Part shown: positions 45,534 through 57,049 of the stretch, in pieces
Numbering within the stretch: position 1 is the stretch's first letter
Layout: every line of letters starts with the position of its first letter
Made by a program: the position numbers and the translations under genes
Notes under the pieces: generated by a model
What the model saw: only the letters and a program-made list of their open reading frames with translations
The model's database searches: none
Told to the model about the DNA's origin: nothing
Assembly: GCA_950295325.1 (NCBI GenBank)
Contig: OX485808.1
Coordinates: forward strand, 2,112,501-2,176,500
Reading direction: 5' to 3'
DNA: 64,000 bases
Source of the DNA: Polytrichum commune
Taxonomy: Eukaryota > Streptophyta > Polytrichopsida > Polytrichales > Polytrichaceae

Positions 45534-48500
45534 ATGGCGGTCCTGGGGATGCACGCCACATTCCCGCTCCTCAACCCTTCCTCAACTCACACAATTCAAT
45601 CGGCCCGATCCTCGCCCTCGGACTCCTGCTCCATCTCTACCTTCACCGGCCTCCGCGTAGTGGAGCCCCTCAGGGTGAAGACTACTCCCGCGGCAGCCAC
45701 GAATTCCAGGAATTCCGTGGTCGTATCCGCGCTGGAGGAGGACCACAACCGGGAAGTTGTTGAGGCCGAGGGTGTGGTAGGCAGGAGGGCGGTGTTGGCT
45801 GCCACTTCGGCCTTGTCGTTCGCAGGGTTTCTTGGAGGAGTTGAGGGAGCTGTGGCAGGCGAGGATGTCATCTCGGATTGGGAACAGGTCACGTTGCCCG
45901 TCAACCCAGGTGTGGTGCTGCTCGACCTCGCCTTCGTTCCCGACCAGCCACAACGGGGTTTGTAATCTCTCTCTCCCTCTCTCTTGAAAATGATGTGGAA
46001 TTCAATAGGGGTTCAAGGAATCGTGCATCTTGCTCGGAGAATTCGCGAGTTTCGAAGCTCAGTGATAAGAATTTGATGAATTTGGTGAATTTTTCATGTA
46101 TGGAGGGCTTATGGCGCATTATCATCCACTTAACTTGGTCTCTATGCCTTCCAAGAAAACGTACTGGAAATGACATAAGAGCTAATGCTTAGGAAGCTGG
46201 CATTGAGAAATCCTAAGCTCATTGAATTGTTTTAGATAAATTCTGGTGATGTGTTTGCCGTATGGTGGCCTTATCCGTCCCCTTGAACCTGTTCTTAATG
46301 CTTCTCAAGGAGCACATACTGGATATGATTTGTAAGAGCTGGCATTGAGAGTTTCTGAGCTCATTGAAAAGTTTATGGTAAATTCTGGTAATGTTTCGCT
46401 GCTTTGCTTATCCATCTTCTTCACCCGTTCTCAATGCCTTTGAAGGAGTACACATTGGATAGGGTGTAAGAGCTGATGGTTAGAAGCCGGCAGTGAGAAT
46501 TCTTAAGCTAATTGAAGAGTTTTTAATAAATTCTGGTAAGGTTTTGCTGTATGGCGCCCTTTGGCGCCTTAGCCGTCACCTGTTCTCAGTGCCTCTGAAA
46601 GAAAGAGTACACTTTGGATAGGATATTAGATCTGATGGTTACGAAGCTGGCATTGGTAATTGCTAATCTCATTGAAATTTTTTGAATGAATTCTGGTGAT
46701 TTTATGCTGTAAAGTGGCCTTTTGCGCCTTATCCATACCCTTCACCTGCTTTCTATGCCTTTGAAGGAGTACACGTTGGATAGGATATAAGAGCTGATGA
46801 TTACGAAGCTGACATTGAGAATTCCCATTTTGCAAACTCTTTTTCACTCAAGTATGACATATCCAGAGTGTTGCAAGGGCTTCGAGGTGTTCTTCAACCT
46901 GTTCTGGCGTGGCTGAAAAGCTCAGGGGGAATTTGAGCCCGGGGAAAAATTTGGACTTTCCCTGAGCGGAATTCGAGGGGGGCATTTCTGGGGCAATTCA
47001 GATGTAGGAGGCAGGTTGCAGAACAATGCTTTGAGGGTGTATGTATATAGCTTGAGGTTATTGTTAAATGTGGTGAGTGAGGCTCATCGTAGGTTTATTG
47101 TGATGATGGTTGCCAGGCTTTCTGTTGGGGACAAGGCAGACGCTATTGGAGACCAAGGACGCAGGTCGCACTTGGAACCCTCGGAGCATCCCTTCAGCTG
47201 AAGATGAGGACTTTAACTACAGGTAAGTGGGTGACTTTGACAGATAGATGCATGCAATTTGGAAAGCCTTCCGTAGAAATGCAAAGGATTATGGGATGAA
47301 TCAATTAGAAGCCTAGAGATCATGTTAATCCCTGTCTAGATCATAGTGGCAGGGAAGCTGTCCAGAAAATCGGGGTTATTTCCAGTAAGTAGGTGGCTTT
47401 TACAAATATATACATGAAGTTTGCAAAGACTCTCATAGAAATGCTAAGGCTTATGGGATGAATCAATTAGAAGACCAGGGTATCATGTCATCCCTATGTA
47501 GATCATAGTAGCAGGGAAGCTGCCCAAAAATTGGGGTCGTGCGCAGCAACAACACTATGTAATTCTAGGGTCTTCGCTGTGGAACAGAAAAATTCATTGC
47601 ATATTCAGTAGCTTTGCCTCTGGCGCTTCAATTAGTCAGCTGACTTTGCACTGGAGGCATCAGGAAGGTTTTGAGAGAACCTTTAGATAAGGAAAGGCTT
47701 TTCTTAAAAGAGGTGTATCTATGGGCTCTCCAGGTTTAACAGCATAAGTTTCGAGGGTCAGGAGGGATGGATCATCGGCAAGCCAGCTATCCTACTCCAC
47801 ACTTCCAACGCTGGAGAGAGCTGGGACCGTATTCCTCTCAGCTCCCGCCTCCCCGGTAACCCTGTAAGTTTTCTTCCACCACTGCTTTCATTGTGCCATT
47901 GATGCCCTAATTGTTGAATTGCAATTCCTTGACTTCTGGAGTTGTGTATACTCATAGTTAGTAAACCCATTACATATCATAAGGTTGTTTTATATTAAAG
48001 AGCCCTCTTCCACATGAAGTTTCCAGCGTTCTGGACTAGATGCCGTATTGCTACTTTTCTGAACCTTGTATTGCTACTTTTCTGAACCTTGTATTGCTAA
48101 TTACGACTAAGTTTCCATGAGTTGTTCATGCAATTCAGGTCATAATTAAAGCCACCGGACCATCAAGTGCAGAGATGGTTACTGATGAGGGTGCAATTTA
48201 CGTGACATCCAACAATGGGTACAACTGGAAGGCTGCTGTAGAGGAAACTGTTTCTGCAACATTGAATCGGTAACATCTCTTTTACATTAAGAACTCTATG
48301 TAGACCTCTAGAATTTCTGGACAAGAAGGGTGAAAAGTAGGATAAGGGGATGGAGTATATTTGACTCACTGGAAGCAGGGTCTATTATAGTACATCTCAT
48401 ATTCATACTGTGGGCCATAGTTTGGAATTTATATCTGGAATGTATAGAATATCGTCAGTATTGTACTATCCATCTTTTGGAGCTTTTTTAAGATTGAAGG

Positions 48501-50806
48501 GATCATGCAACTTTGAACTCTTCCCCTGGTGATTTTGGACGCATTCTCCTGTAAAGTTTTGCCATTTTATTGTCAAGAGGATGCGTAAGTCTCAGTCAAT
48601 CTGGTGTAGGCAATCGGCATTATCAGTTGAGACTTTGGGAACGCAGTTCTGCTGTCCAACCTAGTATAGTTGCAACCGATAGTATACGTCCCATTTTTGT
48701 TTTTGATGAAGTTGACACTGATTGATTGTATCAAATTTTTCTAATTTCAAAGTCAGGTTCTCCTCTTCATTATCTCACATTTGTGGTGGAAATTTGTCCG
48801 ATGTTGGATTGATATGTACAGCTCTTTAGGGTTTACACAATAATCCAGAATTATAGATCTCTAGGGTTTATTACTTTTAGGATGTAGGAGATTTCCAAAA
48901 TCCGCAGACTGGTTCTAAGCTTCAGTAACCACAAAAGAGACACCAGCAAGTGAATTTTCCAGATTAACATTGCATCTGAGCATTTTATTCACGCATTATT
49001 GACGAATGTGTTTCTATGGCTGCAGAACGGTCTCAAGTGGAATTAGTGGGGCCAGTTACTACACTGGCACATTCAACACTGTTAACCGATCACCTGCTGG
49101 TGATTATGTTGCTGTTTCCAGCCGTGGAAACTTTTTCCTCACGTGGGAGCCTGGGCAGGTAACAGAAATGTTGCGCTCACTATTTGAATACTATTCATTC
49201 CTAATACATGCTGAAAAAGATGACTTGGACATATGTTTGGGTGACAGTCTTTTATGTACATAGTATCAGCCGGTTCTCATTCACTATAGTCCAAATAATA
49301 TTTGCAGCCATACTGGCAACCACACAACCGGACAAGTGCACGACGAATCCAAAATATGGGATGGCGAGCAGATGGTGGTCTATGGTTGGTGGTCCGAGGA
49401 GGTGGTTTATATCTCAGCAAGGGCACTGGCGTAAGTTCATCTTCCAACTTCTCATGTCTCTAAGTAGGCAGTGTGAACCAATGTTATGTGGGTATCTAGG
49501 TTCAACCCGGGTATAAAACATCTGACTCGGCTGGTGTAGCATCTTCGATTTCAATATTGATAGGCACTTGATATTGCACATAGACCATTTGAAAGTTCGA
49601 TGAAATCACCTCTATGCCCTTGGGGCATTTTACAAATGTTTTCAGTACCATAACTTGCCAGATATCATATCTAAGTTCGCATTCAATACCCTTACCCACT
49701 GGTATATGAAAAAAATTGATAACATCAGGACAAGATGAAGTCTTAGAGCAATCTATTGTGAATTCGCTCACAATAGGCAATTCTACATGACTGGTAGTAG
49801 ACTTGTTAAGAATGAAAATGGATGATTACACTTCAACCATGTCCTGTGTGACTCCCAATCAACTTTGTAACAGCAGGAAGCATGCACACTGCTGCTCAAA
49901 TTCTTAGTAAGATTGGACTTGGATAATTGTCATCATGGTGTGGTTATCTTCACTTTTCATATTTGTGGGATTCTGTTGCAGGTCACGGAGGATTTTGAGG
50001 AGGCTAAAATCTCAAGCAGGGGTTTTGGCATCCTGGATGTTGGTTTCCGCTCAAAGGTGTTTATTTTATATTGCCCTCATTTATTTTCTGAGACATGCTT
50101 CACGGATGAGTATGAAAACACTTGTACTCGGGGATAATGTTCTGGTTGCTGTCATCTTGTCAAGAGCAAGTTGCCTGCTTTGTGAAGTGTTCTCATAAAG
50201 TGAGGTGAATTATGAAGTATTTACCAATTGATTGGTTTGAAGTGGGGTGAGAGATGTGGAAATGACTTTGTTGCATTTCATGCAATGTGCAGGACGAGGC
50301 CTGGGCAGCTGGAGGTAGTGGCATTCTCTTGAGGACGAAGGATGGAGGAAAGAGCTGGGCACGTGACAGAGTGGCTGACAGCATTGCCGCCAACCTGTAT
50401 TCTGTAAAGTAAGATTCTTCGTCACCTCTGAAGAAGGGATACAAAAACACCATTTCAAAATATCTATCTTACTATGTGTAGCAGACAAAATTCATCTATC
50501 ATAGGAAATGTCAACATGAGGCATGAACTTGACGTCTAATGCAGAACACTAATCAGAGTCCCATTTCATATTAAGGAAGTCATACTTGAAGAGATGCCTT
50601 GTGCTTTAGCGGACAATTAGTTCCTACATTCTTGGCTTTGCATCAACGGCGGAAAAAATGTGTGCAAGGTTTCTTAGAGTAAACATTGCTTCCTTATGGA
50701 CAACAAAGCATCTATTAAACTGGACTATGCTTGTGTATGCAGGTTCATTGATGACAAGGGCTTTGTTTTGGGCAACGATGGTGTACTTCTGCGCTATCTC
50801 GGCTGA
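45534..50806 (+). CDS. HCF136: Photosystem II stability/assembly factor HCF136 (YCF48-like)
   Basis: Nine exons: 45534-45957, 47117-47222, 47734-47863, 48139-48269, 49026-49158, 49308-49430, 49982-50056, 50293-50408, 50743-50806. The frame closes to 433 residues; Arabidopsis has 403. The protein is a thylakoid-lumen beta-propeller that binds precursor D1/D2 and is needed for photosystem II reaction-centre assembly. Residues 1 to about 75 form a transit peptide. A twin-arginine signal follows, [17 protein letters not shown] (Arg 84-85), ending AVA at 108, as expected for Tat import. Asp-box-like turns ([32 protein letters not shown]) mark the propeller blades. [13 protein letters not shown] and the C-terminus [11 protein letters not shown] are highly conserved. 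The start ATG has the context GCAATGGC and is the only one giving this transit peptide. Confidence 0.95.
46100..46835 (+). repeat. Degenerate tandem repeats in HCF136 intron 1
   Basis: Five copies of a unit containing GCGCCTTATCCRTC, CACCTGTTCTCAATGCCT, GGAGTACACATTGGATAGG, AAGAGCTGATGGTTA, GAAGCTGGCATTGAGA and TAAATTCTGGTGAT. The GCTGG anchors near 46196, 46338, 46486, 46646 and 46808 give spacings of about 142-162. Non-coding. Confidence 0.8.
47223..47530 (+). repeat. 162-bp tandem duplication in HCF136 intron 2 including the donor
   Basis: The intron starts GTAAGTGGGTGACTTT at 47223. A diverged second copy starts GTAAGTAGGTGGCTTT at 47385, and the following sequence matches (GAAATGCAAAGGATTATGGG against GAAATGCTAAGGCTTATGGG, both with GATGAATCAATTAGAAG). 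The second copy is a decoy donor preceded by CCA rather than CAG. Confidence 0.85.
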
Positions 50807-51934
50807 TTACAGTAGGACTGACTTGAGTAGATGATTTTTTCCACTTGGGGGGCATTGCTTACCCGGTTCCTGTATTATGTATCATTTTTGTTTATGAAGA
50901 TGCTCAACACATAATGCAAAAACAATTGCAAATGTGTTTGACTTTTGTAGTTTGGAATTATTCCTTTTTCCTTCTCTCAATTCACTAGTATCAATTCCTC
51001 CGTGGAACATCATGTCTGAGCTCAATCAGCTTTGGAGTGACCCCATAAACTAGAAATTCTTCGCCACTGCAACCTAGTATGTCCAGAGGTACCCAGTGAC
51101 TCAGCTAAGTCAAGTTTCTGAAAATAAGATTGCAGAGAATAATATCTTCAGAAATTTATTCGAAAGTTGGAAGTTTCTCACAAGCTTCGTATTCAAATCA
51201 CAAGGTCAGCTGATTCAGAGAGACAGAGAGAAGATCGGCAAGTGACAAAACTATGGACAAGCTCCAACCCCCTGAAGCCTGCCTTGTCTTATGTATTTAG
51301 TGACTTCCTAAACAGCACACCGAGTCTGAAGGCAAGTACACTGCGAAATCCAGTCAGAGCTTTGATCTGAAAGCTCAATGTCGCAGGTACTGTTTTTCCT
51401 TAAATCATAAAAGGTCATGTCATGCTAGAATTGATTAGATGTGTACCATTACAGCGTCATTACTAGATTTCTACAGTCGCCGCAAAGGTACATTTATTGA
51501 TTTTACGTATTATCTACAAGATTGTCATCCTATCCAATCTCCCAGGATAGGATGGGAAAGGGTCAGGAACTCAGACGCCTTACAATTTGCACAAGAAACT
51601 ACTTACTTCTGATGTTGGCATAGATCATCGGGACAATTTGACGGCTTTCATACCCCTCCACAACCCACTACCTTACTCTCTCAATCAAACCTCATAAGGG
51701 CAATGCCCGTCCTGCAAAATCTGCTAGCTTATCATATCGGTATCCTTTTCTGCACAAGGTAGACTGGGTTATTTGCACACTTTTCTCTCTGCACCCACAT
51801 CTTGTACTGTATGAAACATGTAATTAGCAAGATATCATTAGCAAATTATAATCGTGCTCAAAGCCATTTGCCTGGTAGTTTTTGGGGATCATATGATTAT
51901 CTTATCCATTATCAAAGTAAAGATTTTTGTGCTT
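50807..51934 (+). other. HCF136 3' region and intergenic sequence
   Basis: The untranslated tail probably ends within about 150-200 bases; CATAATGCAAAAAC near 50905 could serve polyadenylation. Beyond that no gene or delimited repeat is seen. A small CGCCGCAAAGG word lies near 51480. Confidence 0.45.
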
Positions 51935-52080
51935 ATGAAGTGGTCATATAGGTTTTCCTAATTTATATTGATTTTTGAGTCTTCAATGGTTAGCATATTT
52001 TGAGCATGTAGTCCAATCTCATTTGAACACGTGTATTTTTGGTGTCCATTCTTAGATCCACACCTAACCACATTGATTAA
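51935..52080 (-). repeat. Dispersed family A copy (partial)
   Basis: GAAGTGGTCATATAGG, GAGCATGTAGTCCAATCTCA, ACACGTGTATTTTTGGTG and CTTAGATCCACACCTAACC: the inverse of the family's middle part. Confidence 0.6.
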
Positions 52081-52207
52081 CTTGGCACAAAATTTAATGC
52101 CACACTAAATCAAGCATTATATAATAGAGTACATTGCACCTAGAATATATTGCACGGTGCCATTGTTGTTCCTTGTATGGGTGCATGGCGCATAAGCTAC
52201 AAAACTT

Positions 52208-52604
52208 GGGGGGTGGACTCTTCATACCACGTATGAACTAATGTGAGTGTAGAAGGGGTGTTATTTATGGCATTAGTGTACTTAATACACAAAAAGGAGA
52301 GGTGGTTTTTTTTTTCTTCTAATGTGTACATTCAAAGTGCTATTAAGAATCATAAAGTAAAGGTAGATGTACAACAAGGGTTTCGTATATGTCATAAAGG
52401 TCTATATATTTCATGTTTTGTATGTAGTGAAAGCATTTATCACATTCAATCGAAAAGCTTAGTATAAACACACGAACCTACTCCCTAGCCTACTATTAGT
52501 ACGTATGCATTTGTTTCTCTCTATAAATTCCTGGTATACAAGGGGTTTTGACTCATAATCACCCACGCATGTCATCTAGGTTTCCAATGAAGAGTCCCAC
52601 CCCC
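52208..52604 (+). mobile_element. Family F TIR element, copy 1
   Basis: It starts GGGGGGTGGACTCTTCAT and ends AATGAAGAGTCCCACCCCC, a TIR of about 17 bases. Shared with 55234-55945: GTGAGTGTAGAAGGGGTGTT, GGTAGATGTACAA, GCATTTATCACATT, ATTAGTACGTATGCAT and TCTCTCTATAAA. 397 bp, non-coding. Confidence 0.75.
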
Positions 52605-53177
52605 AGGCTTCCAATTAACATTTCTTCCCCTCCTCATTTCAAAGGATGAATGAAAGGAGGCTGATTTTGAAGACCAAGAAGCCAATTGCTTATGAGACTT
52701 GAAACACAGTACATCAGCGTGCAGGCTAGAAGGTTAATTCCCTAGAGTAACGGAGTGCGATGCTCTATGTGAGATAACATCGATATCAAAATGCAATAAA
52801 ACGTGAATCTAATCCAATGGTTTGCAAGAATGTCTCTCACACGTAGATGTTGGAGTGGATAAGCAACCCCACTTGCTGTCCAATGTACCCCAGCATGGGC
52901 AACTTGAAGGTGCCGGCCTGAAAGTGCTTGTTGGCAGGACAAAAAGGAAAAGTGACGACTGGGCTATGGCTTCGAAACACGTAAAATAATATAATCAATT
53001 AGAACATCGATACACTCAAGTTGCCTAAACGGAACATATGATATGCGTGCAAAAGTAACCTAAATTTGATCCCGTTGTCCTTTGACTAGGGCATCTTCAA
53101 TATTGGGCCATCCGGACACCGTATGATGCAATTGGGGAAGTGGGAGTGTGGAGGAGAGCTTGACCCTTAGCTATTTA
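52605..53177. other. Intergenic, no gene seen
   Basis: No coding frame and no delimited element in this stretch. Confidence 0.5.
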
Positions 53178-53456
53178 GGGCTGGTTTAGACTACAGTGAA
53201 GAAGTACACCAGTCAAACAAATTGGGGGGACATGAGTTGATATGATTGGTTGTCGACATGGTAACGTTTTTTGCCAGGCGAGTTCTCTAGAGGTCAAGTT
53301 TCTTGGACAAGAAACTTGGGTTCTGGAGAAGTCCAACTTGAGGCATTTTGTCAATTTTCATCTCATCCGCCATACCAACCGTTGTCTTAAATAACATTGT
53401 CTTGGGTTGAAATCCTTGACCGACCGCTGCATTTCTTCACCAGTCTAAACCGGCCC
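53178..53456. mobile_element. PIF/Harbinger-like MITE with TTA duplication
   Basis: It starts GGGCTGGTTTAGACT and ends AGTCTAAACCGGCCC, with TTA directly outside both ends (53175-53177, 53457-53459). 279 bp, no transposase. GGGC-type ends with a TTA duplication fit the Tourist-like group. Confidence 0.75.
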
Positions 53457-53686
53457 TTAACTTATGTGGTAGGCCTCAAGTTGTTGTGGAGGAGCCTCCA
53501 TGACCGATTTCTCAATATACTCAAAATATCTTAAATTTAAGTACAATTGGACTAAGTCTAGGTCCAAAATTGTAACATGCAAAATTCTATCATAGGGTTG
53601 TATGGTAAGACCCTCTGATAAAATGTGCATTTTTATTATTATGATAATGTTATAGCAATTTTTTGAGTGTATTTTTCACTATTGAG

Positions 53687-53724
<38 letters not shown>

Positions 53725-54484
53725 GTTCTATCATATATTAATAGCATAACATTCAAGTACTCAATGGAACTGTCCATAAAATTGAAGCAACCAAAAACTT
53801 TAGATTTTGAAAATATGTCTAGATTTATTTAAATACATCATAAATGTGGATAGGCCAATAAATGTTAGTTTATGTATTTCAAGTGTCACTACTAAGTTAA
53901 CTGGTAAGTTCCAATGACATTTAGATAGATTTAAGTACTAAGGCCTAAGGCATATATTGTTTTAATAGGATTTCTATAAAATAACAATAAAAATCAATAG
54001 CTAAAGTTAGGGATCACTTAGAGCAATACATACAATTGTGCAATCCCTCCCTTTTCAACCAACCATGATTTAACAGCATTGACTTGCTAAGCCATGGATT
54101 TAGAGGAGGGGTCTCAACTCAACAACTGACTCAGGTTGAGTTTCCATATCAAAGTAAAATTAGGGCCCAAGGTGCCCTAACTATATCGCACAATTGCTCT
54201 TTAATTAAGTGATATTTTAGTGAGTCATGAAATGTTGTGTGCAAGACCATGTGGGCTACTAGATGGATCAATTTAACCGTGAATTTATTGAGTCCGTCCG
54301 GCCTTTTTCCTTACCCGGACCGACTATAGAATGGTATCCAAGTTAGGGAGGCAACAATGTTGTCATCCATTCCTTGATACTTTAGGATTTTTTTTAATTA
54401 CAATTCAAAGAACTGAATTGTTTAAACAATTTTAGTATAAACATCAATCCGAACCAAGGTCTAATGACAATGGGTTCTACCTAA
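53457..54484. other. Intergenic with a (GATA)n run
   Basis: A GATA tetranucleotide run stands at about 53687-53722. No gene is recognised. Confidence 0.6.
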
Positions 54485-55220
54485 TAAGGTAGAGGGTGCT
54501 AAAACCAACACCCCACCCAAAACCAACACCTATAAACGCCTCCCAATCACCAACACTCTATTGCCTTGAAGCGTTTCCATGGTGTAGGAGTGTATGGGCC
54601 CAATGAGTGACGCTTTTAGGTGCCATTAGTGACACCACCTCATAGCGACCTCCATTACCTCTATGTAGGGTAGGTAACAGGCTCCACTCTATCTCGGGTT
54701 GGTTCAAGGTGGGTTCAGGGTGGCTTGTCAATGTCTATTCTAGCCATTCTATACATTGCAGGGGGGGAGGGTTATAGCTATTCTATTCACGAAGTCACAG
54801 AGGTAGGCCCACAAAACACAAAAGGGGTTGGTACCCAGGATGCAAGGTGATGGTTTTACAAGTGAACTAGGTGGGATCATGGAGGTGGCCATGTGGCTTT
54901 GCATATTGTTACTAGTTGGTCTTTGATCTAGCTTGGGTGTAGTACCCAACTATGTTGTGTTGGTTCTAGGCAATGAAGGTGGGGGTCCTCATCATATCCA
55001 AGGTCATCATACACAGGGCCTATATATTGGTTTAAGGAAGCTAGTGATTTTGACTTTGAATATTCATCAAATATCTAATTGAGGCTAAAAATATATGTTC
55101 TTTCTTTATAGCCATGTTTAGAACAAAGGCTAATTTGAAAATATATACTTTTTATATCAACCATGTAGCCATATGTATGTGCAATAGCTTAAAGTGTTGG
55201 TTTAAGCACCCTCTACCTTA
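54485..55220. mobile_element. TIR element with TAAGGTAGAGGGTGC ends
   Basis: The left end is TAAGGTAGAGGGTGCTAAAA; the right end is AAGCACCCTCTACCTTA with CCAACAC-type words paired further in (TIR about 28 bases with one or two changes). 736 bp, non-coding. It shares the outermost TAAGGTAGA with family B but nothing internal. Confidence 0.7.
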
Positions 55221-55233
55221 CCAACTACCCCCA

Positions 55234-55945
55234 GGGGGTGGACTCTTCATAGCACATATGAACTAGCATGAGTGTAAGAAGGGGTATTATTTAAAAAATT
55301 AACGCACATAGTATACATAAGGGAGAGGTATTATTTTTCTCTAGTGTGTATGTCTAAAAAGGCTATAAATTGTTTTGAAGTAAATGGTAGATGTACAAGA
55401 GGGGGCCCTAATATTTAGAGAAAAAAACTGATAATAGATGTGTTAGTTTCATCCACTTCATGTTTTCATACATTGTTGTCCTATGGTCATAGTCCTCGAT
55501 GACTACCGTGTATGTTCATGTTAGGGTTTGCATTTGGGTTCTAGATTTTTACAAACTAGAGGCTCTTGGAGCTCTCATAGGCTTCCTTTAGTTTTCTCTC
55601 TAGATTGTCATTAAGTAATTTTACTCTTGTTTTTGTTTGTTGATACTATCGTTCAATTACATGCTATGGATGAAAAAATGTTCAATGACTTTCTCATTGG
55701 AGAGTGAAGTTGGGTTTTATATGTAACAAAGGCCTATTCAATTCATGATGTAAAGTTTGTATATGTAGTGGAGGCATTTATCACATTAAATTGAACATAA
55801 TAATATAAATACATGAGTCCATATTCTAGCATGCCATTAGTACGTATACATTTTTTTTCTCTCTATAAACTTCTCGTATGTAGGGGGTTTAAATTTCATA
55901 ATGACCCACACACAACATTTAGGTTTCCAATGAAGAGTCCACCTC
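55234..55945 (+). mobile_element. Family F TIR element, copy 2
   Basis: It starts GGGGGTGGACTCTTCAT and ends AATGAAGAGTCCACC. It is longer than copy 1 by about 300 bp of internal sequence, and begins just 13 bases after the previous element. No coding capacity. Confidence 0.7.
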
Positions 55946-56214
55946 GGGGCAATTACCCAAGTAACTCGACGCCCTTACAAGTTAATAGAAGGAACTGACC
56001 TTAGCCGGTTCCTTTTTAATCTCCTATTTTAGTTTCAAACCGGTAACGTGCCCATGTTTTCATTAATGCTATAAGGTGTTGAGCATGGCCTAATATGAAT
56101 GGCTAATGGCTAATGGTCATCCACATATATCATCCTACTTCTTTCACTTTGTGAAGTTCTTTTCTAAAAATCTTTGATCAACTAAAGTAAGTTCCATAAC
56201 AGTACTCAACAAAT

Positions 56215-56440
56215 GAGTTGTGTTGATGGACCCCGTAGTAGATTCAAGAATAAAGCCTCCAGGTGTCAAAATATTGAGTGAGGAGAAGTTATTAATATTT
56301 GAAAACGTAGTTCAATATCTTCCAAACATGTGGTTTTATGAGATTTGCTCTTTGATCCTCACCAAACCACATACCAATCAAATCTAGGGTCCGAATAAAA
56401 AAACGAGCCACTTAATTAAGACCCATCTACCTTAATGACA
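56215..56440 (-). repeat. Dispersed family A copy
   Basis: GAAAACGTAGTTCAATATCT, CAAACATGTGGTTTTATGAG, TTGATCCTCACCAAACCACA and the terminal GACCCATCTACCTTAATGA, which shows the family end next to TTAA. Confidence 0.65.
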
Positions 56441-57049
56441 TTCGAGTTGGGGTGAATCACCCACAAACATATAGGGTGAGATTTTCAGTTGCACTCCTTG
56501 ACATGGGGTGCCTAAGCCTGGTAATGTAGGCACAACTTTAAAGTATCAGTACAAAAGATCAAAAGACCTTGAGTAATTCCCTAGAGGTTGAGGGCCGGTT
56601 TATTATGTAGTGGATCTCACTACACTAATTTGGAGTCTCAGATTTCATTTTGGGAGTTGAAACATCTTGGATTGAATATAAAATTTTGTTATAAAAAATC
56701 TCATTGCATTTTCACTTTCCCAATGGATAAGTAAAACTCTAGTTGCTTGCAACCAAGAGAAAATCATTGCACATAAGTGTACCCCTCATCCATCCATGCC
56801 ATAGAAATGTGACCTTCTATATAATTTTAGGGTTGCCTAATTCCTCTCAAAGGTATTTGACTAGACTAGATTAAGGATCGTGTAGCTAAACCAATTTAAA
56901 CAAGACACTTCTATGTTGCATGCTATTTCAAAGGTTCTTAATTGGATGAATGAGAATACGCTCACATGCAATAATTGTCTTGCCTGTGATTGAGAATGTC
57001 ATAAAACAAGATTGATCTTATTATTTGGGAAGCCAAAAGGCTTATGGGG
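56441..57049. other. Intergenic, no gene seen
   Basis: No gene. GAGGGCCGGTTTA near 56589 resembles a Harbinger-like end, but no partner end was found. Confidence 0.4.

Noticed and set aside
45121-45660. 179-codon plus frame overlapping HCF136 exon 1
   Set aside because: A different frame from HCF136, Pro-rich, starting in the promoter repeats. A shadow.
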